NCBI RefSeq assembly: GCF_030052815.1
Contig: NC_079507.1
Span: forward strand, 65,303,144 to 65,367,143
Direction of reading: 5' to 3'
DNA length: 64,000 nucleotides
From: Hevea brasiliensis
Lineage: Eukaryota > Streptophyta > Magnoliopsida > Malpighiales > Euphorbiaceae
A program made the translations under genes and the position numbers. Below are positions 1 to 11,046 of the stretch, in pieces; the stretch's first letter is position 1, and the number at the start of each line of letters is the position of its first letter. Under the pieces are notes generated by a model, which was given only the letters and a program-made list of their open reading frames with translations, made no database searches and was not told where the DNA came from.

Positions 1-402
1 ATTACCAATACCGTTTTCCTGCCATTAGTGTTGCCAAGAAAATCCCCGGAAAATAAATGGAAACAAGTTTTCAATGATGTGTTAAAAGAAGTGTCCTAGT
101 TATTCCCACAAGAGAAAAACCTAACTTAAAGTCAAATTTCTAAGGAAATAAATCAAGTCAATTATTCATTTTCAATTAATTTAAAAGTTCAATCAAAATT
201 CATTCACATTTCCCTTTTGCACAATTTCTCAGTCAAGATCACATATATGTTAATAAACCCAGAAATCATATATAGATATTTAATACTTTTTCTTTTCGAT
301 TCTTAGAATTTTCTCCCTTTTCTCTCTCTTTAATTGGAAGCCAAACATAAGCCATTAGAAGAATCACGTAAAATTCAAGAAACCAAGAATACTTGTACTC
401 AC

Positions 403-492
403 AGTGCTTCTTCTCTGCTCAGCTGCAACAGCCAAAGTGAAGGCAATGAGGTCGAAGATGAAGACTGTAATCAACAGAAGTTTTGAAGCCAT
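403..492 (-). CDS. DUF1218 membrane protein, first coding exon (partial gene)
   Basis: The ATG at 492 opens a 30-codon exon reading MASKLLLITVFIFDLIAF, then an AAEQRRST end, followed directly by a canonical splice donor (GTGAGTAC at 402). An N-terminal hydrophobic segment ending in AEQRRS is the hallmark of plant DUF1218 proteins, the family that includes MODIFYING WALL LIGNIN-1/-2. They are small proteins with four membrane segments; this exon supplies the first, which also looks like a signal anchor. The rest of the gene lies beyond the left edge; bases 1-402 look like intron 1 and I saw no second exon there. A TATA-like element lies about 110 bp upstream. The family call rests on one exon, and a wall or lignin role is known only for some members. 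Confidence 0.72.
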
Positions 493-600
493 GGCTATAA
501 ATCTTGAACACGTTCGCAGATCTTCCTCTTCTTGATTCCTGTCACTCCTCTCTGGGAAGGAGAATCAAGACTCTAGCCGTCTCAATTCTTTCTCTTGTCT

Positions 601-609
601 AAATATACC
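601..609 (-). promoter_or_regulatory. TATA-like element of the DUF1218 gene
   Basis: On the minus strand the sequence reads TATATTTAG about 110 bp upstream of the ATG at 492. This leaves a purine-rich leader of roughly 80 bases, a normal layout for a plant promoter. No other promoter element is certain. Confidence 0.4.
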
Positions 610-659
610 AGAGCAACCGCAAGTATAGAAGAAGCAAAGATAGAAGCTGTGAAATATAA

Positions 660-2880
660 AGATACATAGTGTAAAAAACAAGAAAGAATTTAGCTAAAAG
701 AAAAGAACACTGCACCAGTTCAGTTGATTGAAAACGGGTGTTTCACCAGCAACTCAAATTTATTTAATTTTTTTTTTCAAAGCCCTTCAAAAACCTTTTC
801 ATATACATTATATATTTAGCATAGTTGGTATTTACCTTATTTACGGCATGGTGCTACTGCTTATAGCACTAGTTGCAAGTGCTCTCTAGCTTAAAGGGTT
901 AAGGCAGGTAAGTTAGCTGCCATGGCGTTTTGGATAATTTAACAGCAGCAAAGAATCAGTACCCCCATCCCCAAAGTACCCGCCATTGCATTAGGTACCA
1001 AAATAAATATATATTATGTGCCTTGATTACCAAACTTGATATGACCCAGCAAAAGGACGGTGAATGGGCAAGTAGTTTAAAATTCAATTAGAAAATTATT
1101 AAAAATTAATTAAATATATAAATTAATTAAATATAATATTTATTAATATACATAAATTTAATTAATTAAATTTTAATTATTTAAAATAAAATTTTAATAC
1201 TTATTAAGTTAAATTTAATAAATTTTAATAATATTTTTAAATTTTATATAAAAGTATTTAAGTAATACGATGATTAAAATTTTTATAGACGTGTAATTTT
1301 TTTTTTAATATTTATGAAATATTAAATATTTATTAAAAAATAAATATATTAAAATAAAAAATATATAACTATTAAGTTAGTTCAATTAATTTTAATTTTA
1401 AAGACTTTTTATAATATTTTAAATTCAATTGTTTATACCAAATACAAGAAAAAAAATAAAAAAGAGAGATTTTATTAAATAAGTCGAGTTAATCGAGTCA
1501 CACTAATTTATTAATTCAATTGTCAAATTAATTAGGTTAAGTTAAATTACTTTCTTATTTAGTTTAATTATAGACTTGAATTAATTTAAGGGTTAATTTA
1601 TTAGTTAACTAATTTAACCGTTTGATTCGAATTTAATAATTAGAAGGTAAAAGGACATTTTGGATAGTTGAGAAGGAGAAAAAAAAAAAAAAAAGCAGCA
1701 GAAAATTGCTGAAGCTTTTATTTTGTCATTGTAGTTGTCGGTGGAGAATAATGAACGTGAACGGAGAGAGGGAGTATTAGTTCACAGTCTTCATAAGAGT
1801 GACATATTACTATCCTTGGTCGAGTCTCTTATCTGATAAAAAAAAAAAATACTGAAATAAATTAATCCTCTGATTCCAAATAAACCCTAAAACTTTTATT
1901 TTGAATAAATGAAGTGTCTATAAGAAGCTGGAAATTGAAGGGAATTTTAGAGGGATGCGTAAAAATGCAGAAAGGGAGGACGACGAAGGATACTTTGCTT
2001 TCAAATTTCAATGCTGGTTGTAGGCATGTCTTACAGCCTGTCCATACCTCATTTTCCCTACCTGTTCACCAATAAATTACTGCCATGTAAGTACGGAATA
2101 CGATGCAATGCGGTGTGGGCCCACATCTTTCCGCAATCTCCGATTGTATCACCGTCATTTGCAACAAAAACAAAAAATATATATATATATATATATACGC
2201 ACACATATATATGTTTTAATTGTTTAGAGGTTTAGGGCCCAATTTCTAGAGTGATTTCACGTAGAATCAGCATGCGTGTGTTAAATATATCGATTCTTAA
2301 TAAATAAAAATTTTCTGCGCGTGTTTTTCAATAACTCAATCTATCTGATAATGTATAGCTTAAGGACAATCAGATAACTTCAGTGTTACTGAACCAAAGA
2401 ACAAGGCACTACAATTAGACGGTAACGACAAGAACAAGGCCTTCGTTTATAGAATGGATAACAACGAAAAAAATTGAATGCACAGTTAAAAAGCTATATT
2501 ACAGGTTTTTGAGATACATACAAACAGATATTTGAGTAAGGAAAGATTGCAAAGTTTCATAAAGGAACGGATACAAAAGAACAGACCCATAAAAAAACTT
2601 TAGTTTCTCTACACTCTCAACTTTTTTTTTTTTAATTGTAAAAACAAAAATGCTCTGTGAATATGACAGTTATTGCCCCCCTAGATTAAATGGTTTCATT
2701 GGTCCTTGATTAACTCTACCACCAAGTTATAGCGAGTCTTCAAAAAGTCGCAAAAATAAACTACCCACAGTATATTCACCCATTTACTATAAGCAAGAAC
2801 TAAAATCTGACTCTTTTAACTCTCAAGACTTACCACGAAGCCACCGCTCTCAACCTATAACCAAACCTGGATAAATTACA
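660..2880. other. AT-rich intergenic spacer
   Basis: No coding exon is recognisable. From about 1080 to 1640 the sequence is extremely AT-rich, with many TTAATTAA-like blocks and a poly-A run near 1680. The region lies between the 5' end of the DUF1218 gene and the 3' end of the CIP7-like pseudogene. Part of 2500-2880 may be the old 3' UTR of the pseudogene, but no polyadenylation site can be fixed. Confidence 0.6.
2177..2214. repeat. (AT)n microsatellite
   Basis: About ten AT dinucleotides, interrupted by a CGCACAC stretch, then more AT. A simple sequence repeat within the intergenic spacer. Confidence 0.85.
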
Positions 2881-2952
2881 TAACATGCTACTTCTCATAT
2901 TGGCACCAATGCCACAAGGCCTTATTGTATGAGAGCATCTACCGACTTTCAA

Positions 2953-3010
2953 CTCTTCTTCTTCTTCTTCTTTTTTTCTTTTCTTTTTTTTTTTTTTTTT
3001 TTTTTTTTTT
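2953..3010. repeat. Polypyrimidine (CTT / poly-T) tract
   Basis: CTT repeats run into more than 25 T residues. On the minus strand this is a poly-A/GAA tract about 30 bases past the last recognisable stop of the CIP7-like gene. It could be a slippage-expanded A-rich 3' UTR. Confidence 0.8.
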
Positions 3011-3039
3011 CACTCAACAATCATTCAGCACGCACAATA

Positions 3040-3980
3040 TCAATTTGTAGTAGAGGTTCGGCTTTTCCTTCCGAACAAAAGAAGCTTTCTAAAGCCTTTA
3101 GTAGCTTTTGGAGAGCTTTCGTCACTATTCAACTTCTTCCTGGAGTGGACTGGTTCTGCGTTTATTTCAGCAGGTGGTGGGGTTGATATTGTATCTCAGA
3201 TTTTTGTGGTGAAGGCAGATTTTCAATTCTCCCACCATTCTCTCTGATATTCTCATCAGAATGGTTTATATCCTTATTGGATGATTTTGGCGCGGGATGT
3301 TTTGTCATTTCAGAAGTATACTACTCATGATCACCAGAAGTTTTAATGTTTTCAGAAAGAATTGGAGCTGCTATGGATAATCCCACATCATTACCTTTTA
3401 TGTGATCCAGTTGTGCAGACGAGTTGATGTGTGATAAACTGCCATTGCTGCCCTTATCATCGAAGGTATCTCTTTGTGAAATCACATTTCCTTCATTTTT
3501 GTCGACTGGAGCAATGCTATGCAACTCCTTGACATCTTTAAATTCATTAATGTTACTGGTTGCCGGTACCTCTTTTGGATCCTCTGACATGGCTTCCTTC
3601 CTTCCTTTCTTTTGAGGGCCGTCAGTTTTCACTGTAATTGGACTTGATTTCTTGTCAGCACCAGCAGTCTTCTGTGACAAACCATTTGCCTTCAAGGGTG
3701 CCTTTTTGGGCTGGGCAGGTATTACTATTGATTGAGCGTATTCCACCTTAGGTGTTGTTCGAGCAGTGGCAAGGCGATCAATTGTGGAACTCCTAAACAC
3801 TTTTTTCTCAGTCTCTTGGCTTGGAGGTTGGGCTTTGGACTCCTCCTTCTTTAAAGAAGATGTCTTTTTCACAGGCATTCTCTTGGAAGTTGCACTACTG
3901 TTGCCAATAGCACTCCTTTCAGCAATTCTCTTCTGGCGTTGAATCATTAACTCCTCCATTCTCTTTCTGTTCTCTTCTTC
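3040..3980 (-). pseudogene. CIP7-like: CIP7-like last recognised exon
   Basis: Behind an acceptor (AG at 3982-3981) the exon reads EEENRKRMEELMIQRQKRIA, then a Lys/Ser/Pro-rich low-complexity region with STIDRLATARTTPKVE. It meets an in-frame TAG at 3323-3321. Past this stop, and after a frameshift near 3195, the conserved C-terminal block is still readable: HSRKKLNSDESSPKATKGF, then RKLLLFGRKS, ending in TGA at 3042-3040. The surviving C-terminus shows that the 3321 stop is recent damage and not the family's natural end. Confidence 0.85.
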
Positions 3981-4299
3981 CTAAGTTGACAAAAAGGCGA
4001 AGAAGATGTATCAAAAACAAGAAGGAAACTCAATGAAAAAAAAGGAAAGATATATAGCTAATGATTTCATCCTGTTTGTGCCCATTGCTGTGTGAATCAC
4101 AATATAACTGATTTTAGAGTCCATGCGAGTTACACGCATGCTTCCAATTTCCATATTCCCCAGTTTCCATAAAGCAATGGAACAAAGAGAAGAAATGCTT
4201 TACAATGGTCAGCGAAGGAAATAAGTGTAAAGCATTTTCATTCCTCAACTGTAATTCATTTTGGACAAAGGAGAATAACTTAAAGCAATTACTAAATAC

Positions 4300-4357
4300 C
4301 TTGTCAGATTTGCTTCTCTTAACTGTGGTTCTGCCTCCAGGAGTTGGTTTTTTGGTC
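4300..4357 (-). pseudogene. CIP7-like: CIP7-like large exon, 3' part (after the copia insertion)
   Basis: Immediately after the copia element the minus strand reads TKKPTPGGRTTVKRSKSDK, followed by a consensus donor (GTATTT at 4299). If the element and one target copy are removed, SRT joins KKPTPG in frame, which proves that the insertion hit coding sequence. Confidence 0.88.
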
Positions 4358-4708
4358 TGTTGCAATTTCTGAACTGAAAATTGCTAGAAAAAAATAAAGA
4401 AGAAAGTGATTCTTCTTATAAACTTCTCTTAGCAGCTGCGTAAGAAAGACTTCATTTAATCTTTTTCATATATTAAAAGTCTTACACTTTTTGGTACATA
4501 AAAGACCTGCTCCAACTACTAAAGTAACAAAAACATGGTAAAGCATGGTTACATTCCCCAATTTAAGGAGTAGATTTAAACCTAACACAAGTTGACTAAC
4601 ATGCCAACTGATTTACAGCAAAATAAACAAAATAACATTAAAAATAGACAAAATGACAGTAAGAACTAAGTTCCTAAGTATCTAGGAAAAATCTCACTGC
4701 TCTCAACA
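4358..4708 (-). repeat. Copia 3' LTR
   Basis: On the minus strand it starts TGTTGAGAGC and ends TTGCAACA. A purine-rich tract (AAGGAGGAG) lies directly upstream of it as polypurine tract. Same length as its partner at 8806-9156. Confidence 0.92.
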
Positions 4709-5347
4709 CTCCTCCTTGAGAATTTTCCTTGATACTCCAAGCTTTTTCTTCATTTCTTCAAATTTGCTCTTAGGAAGAGCCTTGGTCAAAACATCAGCAA
4801 GTTGCTCATCGGATTTGCAGTGCAGCAACTTGATTTCACAGCTTTTTTCAGCTTCTCGCAAGAAATGAAACTTCACTTTAATATGCTTAGTCCTTCCATG
4901 TAGAATTGGATTACTTGCAATTGCAATGGCAGACTTATTGTCACACCAAATAATAGTAGGTTCAACTTGCTCATTTGCCAAATCCTTCAACAGCTTTCGA
5001 AGCCAAATTGGTAGTTAGCGCAGAAGCAGTAGAGATGTATTCACCTCTGCAGTAGATTGAGCTACCACCTCTTGCTTCTTTGAATTCCATGAAAATGGAC
5101 TGATCCCAATGAGAACACGCACGTAAGTGCTTCTCATATCATCCATACACCTGCCTACCTTGTCTACATATCCCTCCAGCTTTAGGTCTTCACCTTTTAG
5201 ATACCAAATCCCATGGTTTGCTGTGCCTTTTAAATATCTCAAAACTCTTTTTGCAGCAGCAAGGTGACCCAAACTTGGTGAATACATAAATCTAGACAAT
5301 AGACTTGCAGAATACATCAAGTCAGGTCTTGTGGCTGTAAGATACAA
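4703..5347 (-). pseudogene. Copia RNase H region
   Basis: It begins [18 protein letters not shown], continues through [16 protein letters not shown], and in the second block has IIWCDNKSAIAIASNPILHG and ends DVLTKALPKSKFEEMKKKLG. This is the copia-type RNase H at the end of pol. A stop near 5015 splits it. Confidence 0.87.
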
Positions 5348-5595
5348 TAAACTTCTAATTAAACTTCTATATTATGTTGCTTCAGCCTTTTCAATCCCAT
5401 CATTCTTGCTTAATTTCTCATTTACCACAAGTGAAGTCACATCGATTTGCATTGATCCATCTTGAATTTTTTCAAGATATCAAGAGCATATTTTCTTTGT
5501 GAAATAAAAGTGCCCTCATTTGACTGATGAATCTCCATCCCCAAAAAATAAGTCATCATTCCCAAATCTGACATTTCAAATTCAGATTGCATCTG

Positions 5596-6467
5596 CTACT
5601 TAAATTCTTTTAACAACTGAAAATCACTACCCGTTACAAGCATATCATCCACATACAAGGATACTATCAATTGTTTCCCATCATCACAGGTTTTAACGTA
5701 CAAAGTAGCTTCATTTTCACTCCTCCTGAATCCATGATGAATCAAGTGTGTGTCTATTCTTGAATACCAGGCTCTAGGGGCTTGTTTCAGCCCATATAAT
5801 GCTTTCTTAAGCTTGTACACCTTATCTTCTTGCCCCATCACTTAATAACACTTAGGTTGACTCACATAAATTTCCTCAATCAGTATTCCATTTAGAAATG
5901 CAGATTTCACATCTAAATGAAACACTTTCCATCCCTTTAGAGCTGACATAGCTAATAACAACCTGATGGTGTCATGTCTAGCAACAGGAGCAAATGTGTC
6001 TCCAAAATCAACTCTGTGTCTTGTGCATAGCCTTTCACAACTAGTCTAGCCTTGTGTTTGAAAATTGATCCATCAGGATTAAGCTTGGTTCTAAAAATCC
6101 ATTTTAAACCAATTAAATTTTTTTCTTTTGGTTTTGAAGTGAGTTCCCAGGTTTGATTCCTCTCAATTGCATCAATCTCTGCATCCATTGCTTGCTTCCA
6201 TTCTATGAACTGAGAAGCTTCTTGATAGTTGATTGGCTCAGCAAAAACTAGATTACACCTCTCATAGATTTCAAACAGTGGCTTAGTCTTCTGCACCCTT
6301 TCATTATCTTCATAATCCATTTCTTGACTGACATCAGATTCAACTGGCCTTCCTTTTTCATTGCTAGAAGAGCTTTCCTTGTGAATTGAGACATACTTCT
6401 TCATAATCTTCTGCTCATTCCAGTTCCAAAGAGCATCCTCATCAAATTGAACATCTCTACATATCAC
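5596..6467 (-). pseudogene. Copia reverse transcriptase region (two open blocks)
   Basis: The first block (6467-5952) has the RT entry motif WKQAMDAEIDAIERNQTWEL and KARLVVKGYAQ. The second (5841-5596) has [11 protein letters not shown] and the catalytic YVDDMLVTG. The piece between them (about 5842-5951) is out of frame. Confidence 0.87.
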
Positions 6468-6510
6468 TATTTTTTTTTGTTTTTACATTGTAGAGTCTAT
6501 AACCTTTGGA

Positions 6511-7611
6511 TTAAGCTGCATACCCCAAGAAAATGCCTAGCTCAGCCTTGTCATCAAGTTTACTTCTTTTAACAGCAGGAACATGCATATAACAAATTGA
6601 ACCAAACACTTTTAGATGCTTAGCAGAGGGTTTTGATCCAAACCAAGCTTCTATAGGTGTCGTTCCATCAACTGACCTTGTAGGCAGCCTGTTTAATAAA
6701 TAAGTTGCTGTATAAATAGCCTCAGCCCAGAACTCTTTTGGAAGCTCCTTCTCCTTCAACATACACCTGGCCATTTCAACAATGGTTCTATTTTTCCTCT
6801 CTGAAACACCGTTCTGCTGTGGTGAGTAAGGTACAGTCAAATGGTGAACTATTCCAGCCTCTTCACAAAATTTTTCAAATTCAACAGAGTTATATTCTTT
6901 GCCATTATCTGACCTCAAGGTCTTAATTGTACATCCACTTTGCTTTTCAACTAAGGCTTTGAATTTTTTGAACACACTGAATACTTGTGCTTTGCTCCTA
7001 ATGAAATACACCCAAGTCATTCTAGTTAAATCATCTATAAACAATATGAAATACTTATTTTGACTCAGGGAGGGCACACTCATAGGGCCACAAACATCAG
7101 TGTGCACTAGCTCTAATTTCTCTTTGGCTCTCCACATTGAATCACTTGGAAAAGATTGCTTATGAAGCTTACCATACTGACAATTATCACAAATCTCACC
7201 ACTGACACTTATAGTAGGAATATCCCTCACCATACTATGAGTTTGCATAAATTTCAGAGAAGCAAGATTAAAATGCCCATATCTCTTATGCCACAACCAA
7301 GTTTCGTCAACCTTTGAACTATAAACATGCTGATTCAAGCTTTCAGATATTAATGGAAAACTATTTTCAACCATTTTAACCTTAGCAACTTCACAATTTT
7401 CAGAATCACGAATATGGCACCAAAGATTTTTAAACAGAAGAGAGTATCCCTTTTTCAACATTTGTGTCACACTTAACAGATTTTGATCTAAACTTGGAAT
7501 GAAGAGAATATCAGAAATGTATTTGGTAACTTTTCTAATCTGCATAGCAATGGTACCTTTGCCTTCAGCCTGGACCATCTCTCCATTACCAAGCTTCACT
7601 TTAGTTCTCAC
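6511..7611 (-). pseudogene. Copia integrase region
   Basis: An open stretch of 366 codons. It contains the gag-pre-integrase zinc-binding part (WLWHKRYGHFN, CDNCQYGKLHK) and the integrase core with the acidic triad visible as HTDVCGPM, LRSDNGKEYNS and QQNGVSERKNRT. Length and order fit copia. It is separated from protease and RT by stop codons. Confidence 0.88.
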
Positions 7612-7639
7612 TGTTCGTCTAGAGAAGTAAAAAGATCCT

Positions 7640-8679
7640 CATTTATGGCCATGTGACTTGTACAACCACTATCAATGATCCATGGGAGTTTGTCTACTTG
7701 TTTAAGTGACTGTGAAGCCATGAATAAATGATCATCTTGTTGCCTGGATTGATCATTAGTGAAATTTGCTTGTTGAGTGGGTTGTTGAGCTTTACTTTAC
7801 TTGAATCTGCAATCTCTTGAAATGTGGCCATATTTTTTGCAATAGTGACATTGTATAGGCTTTACATGATTCTTTTGCCAATAATCCTTCTCCAGATGAT
7901 TTGTTCTTTTACAAGTAGGACAAGGTGGAAATCTGCCCTTCTTGACAGCTTCACTTCCACTTTCAGGTTGCTTCCCTTTGTTGTCTCTCTCTTTTGAATC
8001 TTTCTTAACCTCCATTACTTGCTTTCCTTTCTGTTTGGCAGCAAATGCCTCCTCAGAAGCATCTTCTTCTCTAATAATTCTTCTTTGCTCAATGGCTTAC
8101 AAGGAACTTATAAGTTCAGGTAAGGTGATCTTGCTCAAATCCTTTGAATCTTCCAAAGATGAGATTTTGGGTTCAAATCTGTCAGGTAGGCTGACAAGAA
8201 CTTTCTCCACAACCCTTTTATCTGATAAATCTTCACCCAACAACTTAATTTGGTTGACCACAGTCATTAATCTATCTGTATACTCTTTAAGAGTTTCAGA
8301 TTCTTTCATCTTTAAAACCTCAAATTCCCTCCTCAAATTCAAAGATCGACATTTGCTTTGAGAGTGCACTTCCTTGAAACTCACTTTAAGTAAATCCCAA
8401 GCTTCCTTTTTGTCTCACATGCCATAATTCTGGTGAAAATCACCTCGAAATGTAAGCATGAATGCATGACAAGGCCTTGAAACCTTTAGCACACTCCTCA
8501 CTATGAGCTTTTATCTCATGCAAGAGTAGGATCCTCCTCAAAGGTCTTGGTTGCCTACTGTTTGATCACTTCCTGAGATCAAAGGCTTTAAGATAAGCCT
8601 TCATCTTGATAGCCCAAATAGAGTAACCTTCTCCAGAAAATATAGGAGGAGGTGGAGCAGAATATCCACTTGAAGCCAT
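7640..8679 (-). pseudogene. Copia gag and protease region (broken)
   Basis: The ATG at 8679 starts MASSGYSAPPPPIFSGEGYS, a typical copia gag N-terminus. A UBN2-type gag domain follows (LKEYTDRLMTVVNQIKLLGE), then a CCHC zinc knuckle (CHYCKKYGHISRDC, about 7830) that binds RNA, and a protease active site WIIDSGCTSHM (about 7665). Stop codons split the gag (near 8420 and 8096) and one lies after the knuckle (7797). Confidence 0.85.
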
Positions 8680-8700
8680 CACTCTCAGCTCTAGTGTTCA

Positions 8701-8735
<35 letters not shown>

Positions 8736-8790
8736 TGCAGGGAATTCTTACTTGTTTTCTCTCTTTTTCAGGCCCTTAAGGATCATAAGG

Positions 8791-8803
8791 AGCTCTGATA
8801 CCA
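8791..8803 (-). other. Copia primer binding site (initiator tRNA-Met)
   Basis: TGGTATCAGAGCT on the minus strand, just inside the 5' LTR; this is the standard match to the 3' end of plant initiator tRNA-Met. Confidence 0.85.
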
Positions 8804-8805
8804 TT

Positions 8806-9156
8806 TGTTGCAATTTCTAAACTGAAAATTGCTAGAAAAAAACAGAGAAGAAAGTGATTCTTCTTATAAACTTCTCTCAACAGTTGCATAAGAGAGACTT
8901 TATTTAATCTTTTTCATATATTAGAAGTCTTACACTTTTTGGTACATAACAGACCTGCTCCAACTACTAAAGTAACAAAAACATGGTGAAGCATGGTTAC
9001 ATTCCCCAATTTAAGGAGTAGATTTGAACCTAACACAAGTTGACTAACATGCCAACTGATTTACAGCAAAATAAACAAAATAACATTAAAAATAGACAAA
9101 ATGACAGCAAGAACTAAGCTCCTAAGTATCTAGGAAAAATCTCACTGCTCTCAATA
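8806..9156 (-). repeat. Copia 5' LTR
   Basis: Partner of 4358-4708. Its first bases are TATTGAG instead of TGTTGAG, so the terminal TG is mutated. The PBS begins three bases inside, at 8803. Confidence 0.92.
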
Positions 9157-10114
9157 TGGTCCTTGACATTAAGTTGGATTTGCCCTTTCCAAGAGATCCA
9201 GTTGAAAATTTTGACCTTGATTCTTTACCAGAAACTTTTCCTCTAACATTTCCACTAGGTTTGCCATTAGTGCCCTTGTCATTAGAAGGAAGCTTATCTC
9301 CAGCTGCAATCGTTTCAACACCAGAGTGTCTTCCATTGGCTTCAGCAGATAGAAGGTCATCTCATAATCCATTTCAGGAGTCCAAGATGGCGTAGCATTC
9401 TCAGCAGCCGAATCTCTCCCGAGTACCATGTAAAGGTCTTCTGGTTCATGGGTACCATTTGTTTCAGCCTTATCATGTGTAATTTTCGAGGTGGCATTCT
9501 CATTTTGAGTAGCTTCAACTATATTTGAAGCCATGCTTATATCTGTTCTTAATATAGATTAAAATTGATAATCTACAAGTGGTCTAGCTTGGATCGTGAA
9601 TGAGTCATCAAGTAGAACATCTTTCTTGCTTTCTTTAAAGAGAAAACAATCATCAGCTATTGATGAAGCATCATCACCATCAAATGTTCTGAGATTCATA
9701 TTTTCATCCCTGTTTGTTGGCTTGTCCTGCTGGTTATTGATGAACCAATCTCCTTCTTTCTGACTTCTGATGATCAGAGATTCAGTGGAATGATTAGGAG
9801 CAGTAGCTTGGGGATGGTTTCCTGGTTCATTAGTTCTTTGAGAAAATAACAGTTCCTCGTATGTTCCATCCCTTTTCTTTGTCACTGGATTGAGACTTTC
9901 ACGAGCTTCAAAGTTTCCAAGATCAAATTTATCTTCATTACCTGTTTGCCTCTTAGTTGCGACAAAGGAATCATTTGAAATTGCTCTTTGCTTGGATATT
10001 TTCTTAGATTCCTGGTTAAATGCCAATGACAGTTGCTCCTCAGAGCTCTTAGATGTAGAGTACTCTTGAACCTTTAAAGGATGTGGATCAGTATCAAAGG
10101 AGTCTAAATCCTAA
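9157..10114 (-). pseudogene. CIP7-like: CIP7-like large exon, middle part (between the two insertions)
   Basis: Reading resumes after the 45 kb insert with DLDSFDTDPHPLKVQEYSTS and continues open to VDYQF, where TAA (9561-9559) stands for the family's Asp codon. It goes on in the same frame with SILRTDISMASNIVEATQ up to MDYEMT. Near 9355 the frame slips, and the expected LLSAEANGRHSGVE continues in another frame to LMSRT. The copia element interrupts the codons directly after this, with GACCA (TGGTC on the plus strand) duplicated. The segment thus carries one nonsense and one frameshift in addition to the two insertions at its ends. Confidence 0.88.
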
Positions 10115-10300
10115 TGTTAGAATTATGACTCAAAATACTAGTAAGATTTGAAGAGACATTTTCCTAATTTGAGTAGGAGAAATATTACTCAATAGAATTG
10201 AGAAATATTTTCTATATAAAGTAGAACTCTTATTTTAGTATTATTCTTAAATTGTGTAGGACTCCTAATTAGATTTGGATTGAGGGAATTAATACTATAA
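10115..10300 (+). mobile_element. Detached first LTR piece of the tandem retroelement array
   Basis: Starts TGTTAGAATTATGACTC and follows the LTR consensus of the units at 46-55 kb as far as the TATA region (AATACTATAA), where the old truncated LTR begins. The five bases before it (CCTAA, 10110-10114) face CTTTA at 55188-55192 across the nest, a possibly diverged target duplication. Joining both flanks restores the codons DKDLDSF of the CIP7-like exon. Confidence 0.85.
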
Positions 10301-11046
10301 TTAATACTAAAATTTTTTAATAATTTTTAAGTTTCCGCAAATTTTATAAAAAATTCAGCAGAGTGCCGTCTATAATTGAGAAAAACCAAAACTTCAAAAT
10401 CTGTGAAAGTACTTCCAATAAATTCATTTCATAACCCCAACCTCCAATAACACCTCAAATCAATACAGTCAACCACAATTTAATTCAAAATTCACATTTC
10501 AAAATATTGTCAAAATAATTCCACGAACTCATAAACGTTGCATTAAAATTAATTTACATACACAAATCTTAATTTACAGAAAGAAAATCTAAAAAATAAT
10601 ATTATTACAAGTTTACTGTACAACTGCTCAAACTACATCAATACATATGAACTACATTTATTTACATCAAATTAAATTACATTGGGTATAAAATAATACC
10701 CATACAAAAATTCAGCGGAGTCCTAGTCAATTCAGCAGCTCATTCTGCTGCTTTTTTCTTTCCCTTATCTGCGACAGCAAATAAAGCTATCGCTGAGTAT
10801 GATTTACTCAGTGGTGCATAATAAAAATTTAAAATATTGACAATAAAACATTCACTGATAAATAGTAACTCAAGCATTTCACAATCACATTTCACAATTT
10901 TCAAATCAACATTTATAATACAATTTTGTCAAATAATTTAATAAACACAGTGTTGCCAATCCATACACAACTTAGGTCATGACACAAAATTTTAGATCAA
11001 TGCCGTGTTGTACACCACGACAAAGCAATCTCAACCCCACTAATCA
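10301..11046 (-). mobile_element. Old truncated LTR, piece 1 (3' part)
   Basis: Minus-strand LTR sequence, probably Ty3/gypsy-like, with the motif CAGCAGAGTGCCGTC and a region reading CTGAGTATGATTTACTCAG. It lacks a clear CA end at 10301. It ends at the TCA target site of the CACTA element. Confidence 0.65.

Larger units (their letters stand above)
4358..9156 (-). mobile_element. Ty1/copia LTR retrotransposon, 4.8 kb, nearly full structure
   Basis: A complete element on the minus strand inserted in a CIP7-like exon. It has two 351 bp LTRs, TGGTC target duplications at 4353-4357 and 9157-9161, and a primer binding site complementary to initiator tRNA-Met (TGGTATCAGAGC, 8803-8792). Gag, protease, integrase, reverse transcriptase and RNase H follow in copia order. 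By hand alignment the LTRs differ at about 16 of 351 positions, all but one of them transitions. This suggests an insertion aged by cytosine deamination, perhaps one to two million years under a rice-like substitution rate. The polyprotein has several stops and frameshifts, so it is not autonomous now. Confidence 0.93.

Noticed and set aside
1080..1640. AT-rich stretch as matrix attachment region or origin
   Set aside because: Base composition alone; no specific motif that would separate it from ordinary plant spacer DNA.
2929..3186. 85-codon plus-strand frame with a poly-Phe stretch
   Set aside because: It is the complement of the CIP7-like C-terminal exon plus the poly-T tract.
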